In this document: positions 52,501 through 60,956 of the stretch, piece after piece
How positions within the stretch are numbered: the stretch's first letter is position 1
How the letters are laid out: every line of letters starts with the position of its first letter
Assembly (NCBI RefSeq): GCF_963526985.1
Contig: NZ_CAURPW010000010.1
Span: forward strand, 6,837 to 70,836
DNA length: 64,000 nucleotides
Direction: 5' to 3'
Origin: an uncultured Campylobacter sp.
Lineage (GTDB): Bacteria > Campylobacterota > Campylobacteria > Campylobacterales > Campylobacteraceae
The notes under the pieces: generated by a model
Database searches by the model: none
What the model was told of the DNA's origin: nothing
The model's input: only the letters and a program-made list of their open reading frames with translations
Program-made: the position numbers and the translations under genes

Positions 52501-54007
52501 GGATAGTGTCGTCGCCGTCTTTGATAAACTGCTTTGAGCCCGCTTGCAGTCCGTCCTCGTTTTGAGCCTGCGTAAGCGAGTCTGCGCCTCCTGCGAATTT
52601 GACCTTGTCGCCGGGTTTTGCGCCCTCTATGACGACGGTGCCGGTATGCGAGTTAAAATGCGGAACGGCCTCTTTATTTGTAACGTAATAAGTCGTTTGT
52701 CCGCCTTTTACGAGCTTATAAACCATACCGCCCGCGCCTTTATCTACTTTTTGCGCGCTGACGCCGTCTGTCGTGCCCTCTACCAGGCCAAACGGTCGCT
52801 CGAAAAAGCCGTTGTCGTTAAATTTAACGCCCGATCTAGGCTGGAGGCTGTGGCTGTAAGGGACGCCGTTTTCTTGATCTTTGGCGCTAAATTCGTGCCC
52901 ATCTTTGGTAAATGCGCCAAGTATCGCCGTGCCTTTTTCCGCCTCCAAGCTATCGCCCGTCGGGAAGTTTTTCACCGTATAAACGTCGGCTTTTAGCGTC
53001 TTGCCCTCGGCGGTTTTAACCGCGCCGTTTTGGACCGATAAATTTATCTTTTGATCGGCGCTTAAATTTACCCCGTCATTATCCGCGCTTCTTATGCTTA
53101 CGAAGTATTTTTTGCCGCCGTGTTCTATCTTTGCCGAGTAGCCGATGACCTCGGTCGATGAGGCGGATGCTAGCATCTGTTTTAGCGAGCCCTCTACGCC
53201 GTCGTTTGGAGTAGGCTGAGGTTGCGGCTTGGGATCTGGAGCCGGAGTCGGTTTTGGACCCGGCTGAGGTTGCGGTTTTGGATCCGGTGCAGGAGCTGGC
53301 TTAGTATCTGGCGCAGGGGCGGGTTTTGGAACGAGTTCTTTTGAGATTTCATCCTCCGTTTTACCGGTTACGCCGGAGATGATTTTTACCTTAGAGTTGG
53401 CATCTAGCGCAGCGTCTAACTTCGCCTCGTCTACGGTCAAATTTAAGCTTTTAGCGCCCGCCAGCACGGCGCTTTTGATGTCGCTTGCATTTGAGTGGGG
53501 CGTAATGGTTTGATTTATCTGGATAAAAGCTTTTAATTGCTCTTTTATATCGCCGCCGTTTGGAACGTCTTTAATGAGGTCGGCTACGACGTTTGAGGCG
53601 ATTATCTTGTTTATCAAGAGATTATGAGCGTTTTTCGTAGCTTCGTCGGCGGCATTTGAGTGAACAGGGTCGCAAGCGGCCTTTAGCATATCGGCCGCGA
53701 CCTTTCCTCTATCTTCGCCGTCGTTTAGCTTTTTCGTCCAGCCGGCTTTGCCCTCTTTGTCTAGATTGGCTCCGCCTTTGCCAAATACGTTAGCGTATAT
53801 ATGCTCGACGAATTTTGCGTTTTCATTTACGCTATCGCCGAAAAATTCTTTTGCCGCTACGGTGTCTAGCATCGTGTTTGCGATGGTAGAAACGCTTAAA
53901 TTTTGCGTATTTGCAGCGCCTAACCATGCCTTACTGCCCGCGCCTTCGCTCGATCTGCCGAAGAGTCCGACGTAAAGCGCAGAAATTTGCGTCTGAGTTA
54001 TATCCAT
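49556..54007 (-). CDS. large DUF4214-containing surface / S-layer-like protein
   Basis: 1483 residues. N-terminal 1-~115 has two DUF4214-like units (ISALYVGLFGRSSEGAGSKA, EHIYANVFGKGGANLDKEGK), found in S-layer and RTX-type secreted proteins. A Pro/Lys/Gln-rich linker spans residues 227-267. Then follows a very long Asp/Lys/Ala-rich region with recurring motifs such as KDGAI, KFANGAV, IADGALE, and LNLSDK. Near the C-terminus YKVENNGDNIITKDEV and YKIEDDGNGKLDQGDIK are EF-hand-like, calcium-binding loops. It has almost no Cys and no N-terminal signal, so export by a type I system is likely, though no secretion genes lie nearby. AGGAGATCG precedes the ATG; the 117 bp upstream are extremely AT-rich. 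Confidence 0.75.
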   Translation of the reverse strand: MDITQTQISALYVGLFGRSSEGAGSKAWLGAANTQNLSVSTIANTMLDTVAAKEFFGDSVNENAKFVEHIYANVFGKGGANLDKEGKAGWTKKLNDGEDRGKVAADMLKAACDPVHSNAADEATKNAHNLLINKIIASNVVADLIKDVPNGGDIKEQLKAFIQINQTITPHSNASDIKSAVLAGAKSLNLTVDEAKLDAALDANSKVKIISGVTGKTEDEISKELVPKPAPAPDTKPAPAPDPKPQPQPGPKPTPAPDPKPQPQPTPNDGVEGSLKQMLASASSTEVIGYSAKIEHGGKKYFVSIRSADNDGVNLSADQKINLSVQNGAVKTAEGKTLKADVYTVKNFPTGDSLEAEKGTAILGAFTKDGHEFSAKDQENGVPYSHSLQPRSGVKFNDNGFFERPFGLVEGTTDGVSAQKVDKGAGGMVYKLVKGGQTTYYVTNKEAVPHFNSHTGTVVIEGAKPGDKVKFAGGADSLTQAQNEDGLQAGSKQFIKDGDDTILYANGKNAGFSNSDDLKIVFKGVSIDKAAKDGAFTLKQNVLADGAIKATDAQGFTKLFDDAPALKLDGTENVYKKEGKFYQDAQATKPLDADALNVKAVKFANGDVYTFRSAKKAQSKDAVKAYDEQSLSSNSQKGDALKSGDTTYEFFDKGNVAKISSDDFTFENGAQYLGSLNLDGAKNITKESFLSGKLGDKILPNAYSNITTGGVKFELKQNGDIKSLVASFEKAKEILSGALKDRIADGAVELSKDSALTNAQLQTLAQNAAKFANGAVKSAVLSAAELTSLNKEAADKIANSAVTLTDKDAFSKESLKALGAFSDKLKDGAIANTQKLSAADFYEIFGKGFLSSDKLSSYKIADGALEIEDSANNLQNAVENRLNYFGEKIKSIKTSDGAELKISATNFNKIGADKFDANDNIKLTGVSSNDKDAVLSDKVDSFEINRTLEVSVDEYAKFAAKLAGKGKIDIADDFKKIMKFLKTADVSKIETLNLSDKNIELSASDVEELAKLSDLNLHTKYGTQITLKQSAQELNADGSKLLKAFAGLSFGAGNAKKQIDVQGDGVLELDKDTFESFKFAADDNLKITNVTGSVYTSDAKETFTFKQDASRVVINALSNGDKLDFSRLASNVTSIGDLNVAADAQTQLQDGKIYYVSGMSAGFASGFDKIFGEGKAFITKAAGNEKSIILAKTYSGFEIYKVENNGDNIITKDEVKYIGSVSAHRDFNLSADNIVLAAASKSLNAAQFVTEAAKGASGLNLLDTAENIKQNLANLISNKDKIVSISSSDDKPINLTALQLGELKGKFAHSQTLKISEALKDGKTASADGGKYIFTLDKDEKNWQLEKFGADDKLDFSKVFDGKQLSAGEFNLNANGQKATLQDGKIYKAELSFTPSNQGGGANSELDALKKVFEESFEKGAKALLIAKNLKQEGNSYSYNYVYKIEDDGNGKLDQGDIKLLGVVNTNNGFQNNYDITAANAEL

Positions 54008-54126
54008 AACGATCTCCTAGATTTAGATTAAAAATATAGGAAATTGTAACAAATATAACTGAAATCAATTCTTAAAATTACAGCAAAAATATATAAAATA
54101 GAAATTACATTAATTTTTTAAGTTTT

Positions 54127-55539
54127 TTAAAATAAATTCGGCTCTCTCACATAGTTTTTCTGTTCGTATTCCTTACCCGCATCGTGGTCTTTTAGGAGTT
54201 TTACGACGACGGGACTTAGCGCGATGATGGCGATTAAATTCGGCAGTACCATAAGTCCGTTAAACATATCCGCTAGCTCCCAGACGAAATTTATCTTAAG
54301 CAAACTGCCTAAAAATATAAACCCGACGACTAAAATTTGCAAGACGCGCACGAATTTAGCACCGAAAAGATAGCGAACGTTTATCTCGGCAAAATAATAC
54401 CACCCAAGTATCGTCGTAAACGCAAAGAAAAACAAGCAAACCGCCACAAAGCTATATCCGCCCGTATGCCCCAAAACATGCGAGGAAAAGGCCTCCTGAA
54501 CGAGCGCGATACCAGTTAGCACGGCTTTGCCGTTTTCAAAACGTATCACGTCCGCGCTTAGCACGACAAAAACCGTGATATTTAGGACGATAAAGGTATC
54601 TACGAACACGCTCATGATGCCAAGTACGGCTTGATCGACGGGGTGCTTGACGTTAGCCGCGGCGTGCGCGTGAGGGGTCGAGCCCATGCCCGCTTCGTTT
54701 GAAAACAGCCCGCGCGCGATACCGTATCTCATCGCCGTAGCTATCGTGGCTCCGGTCGCGCCGCCCCAGGCCGCTGATGGATTGAATGCTGCTTCAAAGA
54801 TGAGCGCGACGACGCTTGGGATTTTTTCGATATTAAACCCGATGATGACTAACCCGACCGCGACGTAGAGGATCGCCATTAGCGGCACGATTTTTTCTGC
54901 TACGCGCGCGATAGCCTTGACGCCGCCGATAAAAATCATAGCGCAAATCGCCGCTAAAAATAGCCCGCTAGCCCAGTTTGGGATACCAAACGCCCCCTTA
55001 AAGCCGTCTGAGATGGAGTTAGCCTGCACCATATTTCCCATAAATCCGAGCGCTAAAATGATCGCCAGCGCAAAAAATGCCGCCAGAGCTTTGGCGTAAC
55101 GGCTCTTTAGTCCGCGACTGATATAAAACGCAGGCCCGCCGATCACGTGACCGCTGTCGTCCTTGGCGCGGTAAATTTGCGCGAGGCAGATCTCGGCAAA
55201 ATTCGTCGCCATGCCCAAAAACGCCGCGCACCACATCCAAAATATCGCGCCCGGACCGCCCATTATAAGCGCGGTCGTAGCGCCGACTAAGTTGCCCGTG
55301 CCCACCTGCGCCGCGACGGCCGTAGCGACCGCCTGAAACGAACTCATGCCCGATTTTCCCGCCGCTTCGCCGTGCAGCGAAAAATTGCCGAACAGCCCGC
55401 AAAGCCCCGCTTTAAATTTAAAAATCTGCACGAAACGAAGCCTAATCGTGAAGTAAAGCCCCGTACCGCAAAGCAGCGCGATGAGAAAATACGGCCCCCA
55501 AAGGAATGAATTTACGGAGCTTATGAGATCGGTGAGCAT
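54127..55539 (-). CDS. alanine/glycine:cation symporter (AGCS family)
   Basis: 470 residues, about ten membrane helices. It takes up alanine or glycine with sodium (or protons) across the inner membrane. GTGNLVGATTALIMGGPGAI and YFAEINVRYLFGAK near the C-terminus are family marks, and GLFSNEAGMGSTPHAHAAA is the AGCS signature. I chose the ATG at 55539 (MLTDLISSVNSFLWGP) because AAAGG lies 9 bp before it; a TTG at 55572 would add 11 residues. Length is normal. Confidence 0.9.
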   Translation of the reverse strand: MLTDLISSVNSFLWGPYFLIALLCGTGLYFTIRLRFVQIFKFKAGLCGLFGNFSLHGEAAGKSGMSSFQAVATAVAAQVGTGNLVGATTALIMGGPGAIFWMWCAAFLGMATNFAEICLAQIYRAKDDSGHVIGGPAFYISRGLKSRYAKALAAFFALAIILALGFMGNMVQANSISDGFKGAFGIPNWASGLFLAAICAMIFIGGVKAIARVAEKIVPLMAILYVAVGLVIIGFNIEKIPSVVALIFEAAFNPSAAWGGATGATIATAMRYGIARGLFSNEAGMGSTPHAHAAANVKHPVDQAVLGIMSVFVDTFIVLNITVFVVLSADVIRFENGKAVLTGIALVQEAFSSHVLGHTGGYSFVAVCLFFFAFTTILGWYYFAEINVRYLFGAKFVRVLQILVVGFIFLGSLLKINFVWELADMFNGLMVLPNLIAIIALSPVVVKLLKDHDAGKEYEQKNYVREPNLF

Positions 55540-55572
55540 GGATTTTGCCTTTAAATATTTAAAATTTTTCAA

Positions 55573-56333
55573 GTATATTTAAAAAAAAATAAAATTAGAA
55601 TAAATAAGAAAAATTTTTTAGCTTGGCTTAAAATTTTGTGCCGACTTTGGACTTACTAGCGATAAGCGCATTCTTGCTAGCTAGGTTTTACGGCAGTTTT
55701 TTGCGCTCTAAGGCGTTTTTGATTGATAATTTCTAAATTTATCCCGCAAAGACGGCTTAGCAGGGCTGAAATTTTTAAATTTTATACGCGTTTTTAGCGG
55801 CTTTTATGAGCGATTCGCCGTTTTTCCTGCGCGGACGTAGCACGGCAAAACGTATTTGGCTCTCGGTTTTACTAAAACTTTATCAAAAGTGTTTAAAAGG
55901 CTTTGGCGCTAAATCGCTTTGTCGTCTTTGCCAAAATTGCCCGCCTTTTGCTTGATTAGGTTAAATTTACCGTTTTGCGCCGATTTTTGTAAGATTAGGC
56001 AAGCTAGCAATGCCTCGCGAACTGCCGGCGGGTTTGCTTTCGGGTTTAAATTTAACAGCAAATTTCGCTTTTACCACACGAATTTAACGCTACCTCATAG
56101 GCTTAAGCCGCGTAAAATCCTTGACGGTCGCGTCAAAAACCGCACGCGAATAAAAACAAATCATCATCGTAAAAGCCTTATTCCCGAAGCTCCCACCATT
56201 AATCCACCTAGAGGCGCACTCTCTATCTTTAAATTTGCGATGTATGCTAAATTTTGCTCGTTTCTCTGCATTTCTTTTTAAAATTTACTCTTATGCCTGC
56301 CGTAAATTAAATCTGACGGAGTAAAGCCTAAAT
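55573..56333. other. 760-bp intergenic region, no gene seen
   Basis: Lies between the symporter start and the end of rarA, both on the minus strand. A plus-strand frame of 120 codons (55919-56281) has no ribosome site or homology. AAATTT words are frequent. No tRNA or clear terminator recognised. Confidence 0.5.
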
Positions 56334-57518
56334 TTAGCCTTTTGATTTGATTTTAACCAGCCACTCGTCCAGCGTTTTTTCAAAGCCGATGCCGTTGCTC
56401 TCGTAAAATTTAAGCGATTTCTCGAGATATTTTTGCTCCACCCAGCCGCCAAAATCATGCGGATAAAGGTAGTCCTTGGCCTCGGGCGCGGTGTTGATGA
56501 GATAGGGCGGGATGGCTAGCGGCGGCTCGTTCTTTACATAGGCTAACGCAGCGTTTATGGCTTTGTAGCTGGAGTTTGACTTTGGCGAGTGAGCCAGGTA
56601 CATCGCGCACTGAGCGAGGATTATACGCGCTTCGGGAAAGCCGATCTTGCTAACGGCGGCAAGCGCGTTAGCGGCTAAATTTAGCGCGTTAGGGTTTGCA
56701 TTACCGATGTCCTCGCTGGCAAATATCGCCATCCTTCGCGCGATAAAATCAGCGCTCTCGCCCGCGTCGATAAGCCGCGCTAGATAGTACATAACGGCGT
56801 TTTCATCGCTGCCGCGCAGGCTTTTTATAAATGCGCTCGCTAACCCGTAATGCACGTCGTCCTCGCTAACTCCTTCGCTAACGGCGTTAGCTCGCAGCAT
56901 TTTTAAATTCTCTAACGTTATTTTTTCATCCAGACCCACGGCAAACTCGAGCAAATTTAGCAGTCCGCGCGCATCTCCGCCGCTACTTTTTATGAGATAG
57001 GCCTTGGCATCGTCTGAGATGTCAAATTTGACTTCGCCTCTCACGCGCTCAAGCAGCTTTTCAAAATCCTCGCTCGAAAGCGGTTTAAACTCAAAGAGCA
57101 TCGAGCGGCTGCGGATGCCCGAGCTTAGCGTGAAATATGGATTTTCCGTGCTGGCTCCGATGATGGCGGCGTGGTAGTTTTCCATCGGGATTAGCAGGGC
57201 TTCTTGCTGCGTTTTGCTGAGGCGGTGGATCTCGTCGATGAAAAATAGCGGCTTAGAAAGCGCGTTTTCGTGGTTTTTTAGGATTTTGCGAAACTCCTCG
57301 ATTTTGAGATTTCCGCCGTCAAATTCGTAAAAATCATACTCCATCGACCGCGCGACGACGCGAGCAAAACTCGTCTTGCCACAGCCTGCGGGTCCGTAAA
57401 ATATACTGTGCGGGATTTTTTTATTTTCGATAAATTTTTTAAAAACGCCCACCAGCTCGCGCTGTCCGCAGATCTCGTCTAAGCTCGTCGGACGAAATTT
57501 CAAGGCGAAATTTTGCAA
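56334..57518 (-). CDS. rarA: replication-associated recombination ATPase RarA
   Basis: 394 residues. An AAA+ protein of the clamp-loader family (MgsA/Mgs1/WRNIP1) that acts at stalled replication forks. Walker A is GPAGCGKTS (42-50), Walker B FIDEIHR (93-99), sensor 1 IGASTENP, arginine finger GIRSRS; the C-terminal tetramerisation domain begins around DVHYGLASAFIKSLRGSDEN. YLPYDLxG-type ending is seen as SNSSYKAINAAL and DYLYPHDFGG. Start MQNFALKFRPTSLDE is as expected. It stands alone on this strand. Confidence 0.94.
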   Translation of the reverse strand: MQNFALKFRPTSLDEICGQRELVGVFKKFIENKKIPHSIFYGPAGCGKTSFARVVARSMEYDFYEFDGGNLKIEEFRKILKNHENALSKPLFFIDEIHRLSKTQQEALLIPMENYHAAIIGASTENPYFTLSSGIRSRSMLFEFKPLSSEDFEKLLERVRGEVKFDISDDAKAYLIKSSGGDARGLLNLLEFAVGLDEKITLENLKMLRANAVSEGVSEDDVHYGLASAFIKSLRGSDENAVMYYLARLIDAGESADFIARRMAIFASEDIGNANPNALNLAANALAAVSKIGFPEARIILAQCAMYLAHSPKSNSSYKAINAALAYVKNEPPLAIPPYLINTAPEAKDYLYPHDFGGWVEQKYLEKSLKFYESNGIGFEKTLDEWLVKIKSKG

Positions 57519-57761
57519 ATTTGCTCCTTTTAAATTTTAAGACATTATAGTCAAATTTAAATTAAGAAGCGGATTTGCGGGAGCGGGCGGGTTAAATTTA
57601 GCTCCGGTCCGGGCTGCTTTGTTGCGCTACGGTTTAAATTTACTTTTTTTGGGTCTTTTAAACTAGATAAATGCCGCGCCTACGCCGATTTTAGCGCCGA
57701 AAAAGAGCGCAAAGCCGAAAAAAATAAATTTATTTTTAAACATTCGTTTTAAAAAAGAGGC

Positions 57762-57767
57762 TATAAT
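57762..57767 (+). promoter_or_regulatory. -10 element of the small exported protein gene
   Basis: TATAAT in the context GAGGCTATAATGCC, 29 bp before the ATG at 57796. Confidence 0.55.
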
Positions 57768-57795
57768 GCCCGTCTATTTCAAACAAGGAGACATA

Positions 57796-58065
57796 ATGAA
57801 AAAGTCATTATTAGTAGTTGCCGCTCTTGGCATAATGGGCGTTAGCGCGTCTGCGGCGGAGCTTTCGCCTGCATGCGAGGAGTATTTTAAACTAGTTGAC
57901 GAGTTCGTCGAAAAAACCAAAGACAATCCGCAAATGGCGGCTATGAAATCGACTTACGAAGATCAAAAAAATCAATTCGCCGCGCTACCTAAAGACGCTC
58001 AGGAAGCGGCTTGCAAACCTGCTATCGATCAAATGAAGCAAGTTATCGCAACTCTACCTAAATGA
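57796..58065 (+). CDS. small exported protein, DUF5339-like
   Basis: 89 residues. A signal peptide (MKKSLLVVAALGIMGVSASA) is followed by a short mature helical domain of about 68 residues. It has two Cys (SPACEEYF near 28 and EAACKPAI near 74) that could form a disulfide in the periplasm. The helix pattern resembles DUF5339, of unknown role. AAGGAG precedes this ATG; a frame from 57766 is not supported. A hairpin follows at 58071. A likely paralogue lies at 58896. Confidence 0.7.
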   Translation: MKKSLLVVAALGIMGVSASAAELSPACEEYFKLVDEFVEKTKDNPQMAAMKSTYEDQKNQFAALPKDAQEAACKPAIDQMKQVIATLPK

Positions 58066-58070
58066 TTTCC

Positions 58071-58086
58071 CCCTCCTTTTGGAGGG
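58071..58086 (+). terminator. hairpin after the small exported protein
   Basis: CCCTCC-TTTT-GGAGGG, a perfect 6-bp GC-rich stem 5 bp after the stop; adjacent TTTCC/GGAAAC may extend it. Downstream T content is low. Confidence 0.6.
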
Positions 58087-58296
58087 AAACCCCTTTAAAA
58101 ACATACGATTTTTTATCTAATTTTCGCCGCGCCAAATTCGCTAAATTTACTCTTTTAAGTTTCGTGGCGGATGAGGCGAATTTAACCGATATTTTTACCA
58201 TTTTTTAAACCAGACTTACTGGACGGCATTTAAATTCGCTCCTTCCTAAGCCAAAAAAGCAAATTTAAGGCTAACATTTAGCCGATTTAGCGCGGG

Positions 58297-58815
58297 TTAG
58301 TCGCGAATAATCTTTGCTTTTGCGGTTAGGCTTGCAATTTTTAGCTCGTAGATATTCATCGCCTTTAGCCCGTGAGCCGCGGCGACGTCAAAGGTTCGCA
58401 TATACTTTGGCGTGTATTTTTCGCTAAGCAGCCGCAGCGCGTGCAGCCTCGCCGACTCGTCCTTCACGACATAGGCCTTAGTTACGGCGACGGCGGATTT
58501 GTATTCTGTCGTAAAGACTTTTGCGCCAAGCGCCTTGCTGTCGTCTTTTATCGCGTCTAGCTGCTCGTCTGTTAGAACGGGTACCCGCGCGTAGCTCACG
58601 CAAACCAGAGTCACGTTTCTGCCGTCATTTAGCAGCTTTGCCTTAGAGCCTGCGGGCGCGCCGTGCAAAAATACGCTCCCTCCCTCGCGCACGACCGAGA
58701 TCGGCACGCTAAAAATTTCGCCCTCGTCCGTAATGCAAGAAATCGTGCCGTATTCGCACGCATCGATGATCGCAAGCCCTTCCTGCACAGTTAGTTCTCT
58801 ATCTTTTCGTCTCAT
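58297..58815 (-). CDS. NimA-like pyridoxamine-phosphate-oxidase-fold protein
   Basis: 172 residues with the flavin-binding split barrel. MRRKDRELTVQEGLAIIDAC, then EYGTISCITDEGEIFSVPIS, then VVREGGSVFLHGAPAGSKA are typical of the NimA/nitroreductase-like group (nitroimidazole-resistance relatives). It probably binds FMN or haem. Whether it acts on nitroimidazoles is not known. It is divergent from the exported protein gene at 58896. Confidence 0.8.
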   Translation of the reverse strand: MRRKDRELTVQEGLAIIDACEYGTISCITDEGEIFSVPISVVREGGSVFLHGAPAGSKAKLLNDGRNVTLVCVSYARVPVLTDEQLDAIKDDSKALGAKVFTTEYKSAVAVTKAYVVKDESARLHALRLLSEKYTPKYMRTFDVAAAHGLKAMNIYELKIASLTAKAKIIRD

Positions 58816-58866
58816 TTTCTGCCTTTAAATTTTTAGAAATTATAAAATTTAAACCCTAAAAAAGAG

Positions 58867-58872
58867 TATAAT
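58867..58872 (+). promoter_or_regulatory. -10 element of the second small exported protein
   Basis: TATAAT in AAAAGAGTATAATCAGG, 24 bp before the ATG at 58896. It is close in sequence to the promoter of the paralogue at 57762. Confidence 0.5.
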
Positions 58873-58895
58873 CAGGCAAAATTTAAAGGACGGCG

Positions 58896-59192
58896 ATGAG
58901 AAAAATATTGACATTTTGCGCTCTTAGCGCGCTAGCTTTGGGCGCTCAAAACGCGTGCGAGGAGTACGTTAAGCAAAGCAAAATCTACCTAAACGAGCTT
59001 TACGAAATAAAATCCAAGCAGCTAAAAGACGATCCGCAAGCATTTAGGCTGTTTGAGCTCAAATTTAGCGAGCTGCAAAAGGCGCAAGCGGGACAAGAGG
59101 CTTTAATCAAGCAAAACGACGACGAAAAATTTTGCGAGCGCGAATCGGCTCGGATAAAAAACGCGCTAGAAGAGATAAAAGCGCAAAAGTAG
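58896..59192 (+). CDS. small exported protein, probable paralogue
   Basis: 98 residues: a signal peptide (MRKILTFCALSALALGA) then NACEEYVKQSKIYLNEL, comparable to the ACEEYFKLVDEFVEK of the gene at 57796, and a second Cys (KFCERESARI) at the matching place. The mature part is one long charged helix pair. AAAGGACGGCG precedes the ATG. Function unknown; the pair may be periplasmic helper proteins. Confidence 0.65.
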   Translation: MRKILTFCALSALALGAQNACEEYVKQSKIYLNELYEIKSKQLKDDPQAFRLFELKFSELQKAQAGQEALIKQNDDEKFCERESARIKNALEEIKAQK

Positions 59193-59640
59193 GGCGAGTT
59201 TATGCCTTCCGGGCTTTAAACGGCAAGAAATTTAAAATGCCCGGCCTAGTTTGGATAAAAGCGTGGATAAAGCGGCGGCTAGCTAGTAAACGTAAAATTC
59301 GGTATGCCGTAGCCGGCTCTGATTAGATAAAATTTATCTGCCGGTAAAATAGCCACGGCTAACAAAGCCCGAGCTAAATTTACGTCTAGTTTAGCTATGA
59401 CGAAGTTTACTTTGCCGGCTTGCTTAGCTAGAGTTAAATTTTGCCGTCTTAAATTTCGGCGCGGGTGTTTAAAATCACGTTTTGCGTCGCGGCGTTTTTG
59501 AGGTTTTTACGGCAAGCGCGGCTAAGCTAAGTTATGCCGACGTGCCTTTGCGGTAAATTTGGGGTTTGCGTCTCACGGCGCCCGCGGCCTGTTTTGGCGG
59601 GAATTACCCGCGCGACCTTTGCGCAAAAAGGCTTACGCGT
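59193..59640. other. 448-bp gap
   Basis: Nothing beyond AAATTT words and short frames was recognised. Confidence 0.5.
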
Positions 59641-60216
59641 CTATTTAGCGCCCTCTAGCCGCGATTTTTCTTTTTCCAGATATTTATCGATATATCTTTG
59701 CATCTGCTTGTCCGCGTCTCTTTGGGCGATTTTTTTCATCTGCAAAAACTCGCTGCTAAAGCCCGGAATTTTTAGCTTATATATAGCCTCTACCAGCCCA
59801 AACTGGGTAAATCCGTCGGCTCGCCAGATCTCTTTATCCGCAGCGACGTCTGCGATGTCGCTTTTTCTTTTCATGATTTTTAGGATAAAGATAAAATCCA
59901 TGCGGTTGCTTCTATATTTTTCCTGAAAAATAAGCCCTTTAAAAAACAGCGCGAGCTTTCGGGATTTTCTTAGCTTCTCTTCTTTATCCAGTAGCGCACC
60001 GAGCGCCCCGCACAGCGCGTTATTGCAAACTTCAAACCAATACATCTCGTAGTTTTTATACGCATCGTTTACGGCGCGAATATTTCGCAAAGAAAAATCA
60101 AACGCCTCCGTTACGACCGCGATCAGTCTATCCTCGTAGTCCTCGGATTTGCAGACGAAATTTCGCACCAGGCTTTCGTATTCGTGCATTTTATTAAATT
60201 TTTGCCTTAGCGCCAT
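59641..60216 (-). CDS. unknown 191-residue helical protein
   Basis: No family recognised. It is soluble, charged and helical: RNFVCKSEDYEDRLIAVVTE near the start, WFEVCNNALCGALGALLDKE in the middle, and a highly charged C-terminal helix (RDADKQMQRYIDKYLEKEKS). It is the last of a row of small minus-strand genes downstream of a SUKH-type gene, 25 bp after it. Several such orphans in a row recall immunity-gene clusters that collect next to toxin loci; no toxin lies in this window. Confidence 0.55.
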   Translation of the reverse strand: MALRQKFNKMHEYESLVRNFVCKSEDYEDRLIAVVTEAFDFSLRNIRAVNDAYKNYEMYWFEVCNNALCGALGALLDKEEKLRKSRKLALFFKGLIFQEKYRSNRMDFIFILKIMKRKSDIADVAADKEIWRADGFTQFGLVEAIYKLKIPGFSSEFLQMKKIAQRDADKQMQRYIDKYLEKEKSRLEGAK

Positions 60217-60241
60217 TGCTCTCCTTTTTTGTTTATCGCTT

Positions 60242-60655
60242 TTAATACAAAGCCAAATCGCCGTCGCGCGTTACGAAAGAAGACTTGCTCATCAACGCCT
60301 CAAAGCTAGGCTCTATCTGCGCGGTGCTGCTATCATCTAAATAATATCTCCAGATAGACATATCCCTTAAATCAAAAAATAACTCCACCCCGTCGCTAAG
60401 TCCGCCGAAGGTAAAAGTTTTATCAGGGTCTATAACCGAGGATGAAATTTCGCTCGCTACAAACTGATACAGCTTGTGCGTTTTATCTATATCTTCAAAG
60501 AGTCTTGAGATGCCGTAAAAATTTAGATCCTTTGTTTTTTGGACTCCAAATTCATTTACGCGGTAATCGTAGATAATATAGCCCTCAAAGCTGCCTAATA
60601 TCTCTTTGTAGGCCTCTGGAAGCACTACGCCGTTTTCGGTCTCAAATAGAGCCAA
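60242..60655 (-). CDS. SUKH (SMI1/KNR4)-type protein, start codon apparently lost
   Basis: 137 residues from a TTG, with NGVVLPEAYKEILGSFEGYI and TFGGLSDGVELFFDLRDMSI typical of the SMI1/KNR4 superfamily, whose bacterial members are often immunity proteins against polymorphic toxins. The frame is open and family-like further upstream (KIKLKDKITNKFDLLALFE), but the only start there is an ATT at 60676 placed after AAGGATAAA, exactly where an ATG should be. The gene may therefore start at a rare ATT, use the unsupported TTG at 60655, or be silenced. Confidence 0.6.
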   Translation of the reverse strand: MALFETENGVVLPEAYKEILGSFEGYIIYDYRVNEFGVQKTKDLNFYGISRLFEDIDKTHKLYQFVASEISSSVIDPDKTFTFGGLSDGVELFFDLRDMSIWRYYLDDSSTAQIEPSFEALMSKSSFVTRDGDLALY

Positions 60656-60708
60656 TAAATCAAATTTATTCGTAATTTTATCCTTGAGTTTTATTTTTAA
60701 ATCTACTT

Positions 60709-60888
60709 TTACTCTATTTTTCTATTTGATTTTAAACAATCCTCTAATAATCCAAATTTATTACCTTCTAAAAGAATTCCATTCAGATCTTCGATCATTA
60801 GTATAATAATATTTAAATCAACATCAAACAGATAAATATCTCGTGTTTGTCCGCAGTCTAGTATTTCGTAGCGGCTTGCTCTGTAAAT
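60709..60888 (-). pseudogene. 5'-truncated fragment upstream of the SUKH gene
   Basis: A 59-codon open stretch with no usable start. It reads YEILDCGQTRDIYLFDVDLN, then IIILMIEDLNGILLEGNKFG, then LLEDCLKSNRKIE and a TAA. Base composition is AT-rich. It looks like the C-terminal end of a globular protein whose front half is gone. It ends 33 bp before the ATT described for the SUKH gene. Confidence 0.5.
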
Positions 60889-60956
60889 TTAATCAAATTT
60901 AACGTCGCTCGCCGTTAAGTATTGGCGTGCCTAGGCCGCGCTTAGCTCGGCGCCCT

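Noticed and set aside
55919..56281. 120-codon plus-strand frame between symporter and rarA
   Set aside because: No ribosome site, low-complexity sequence created by AAATTT-rich DNA, no homology.
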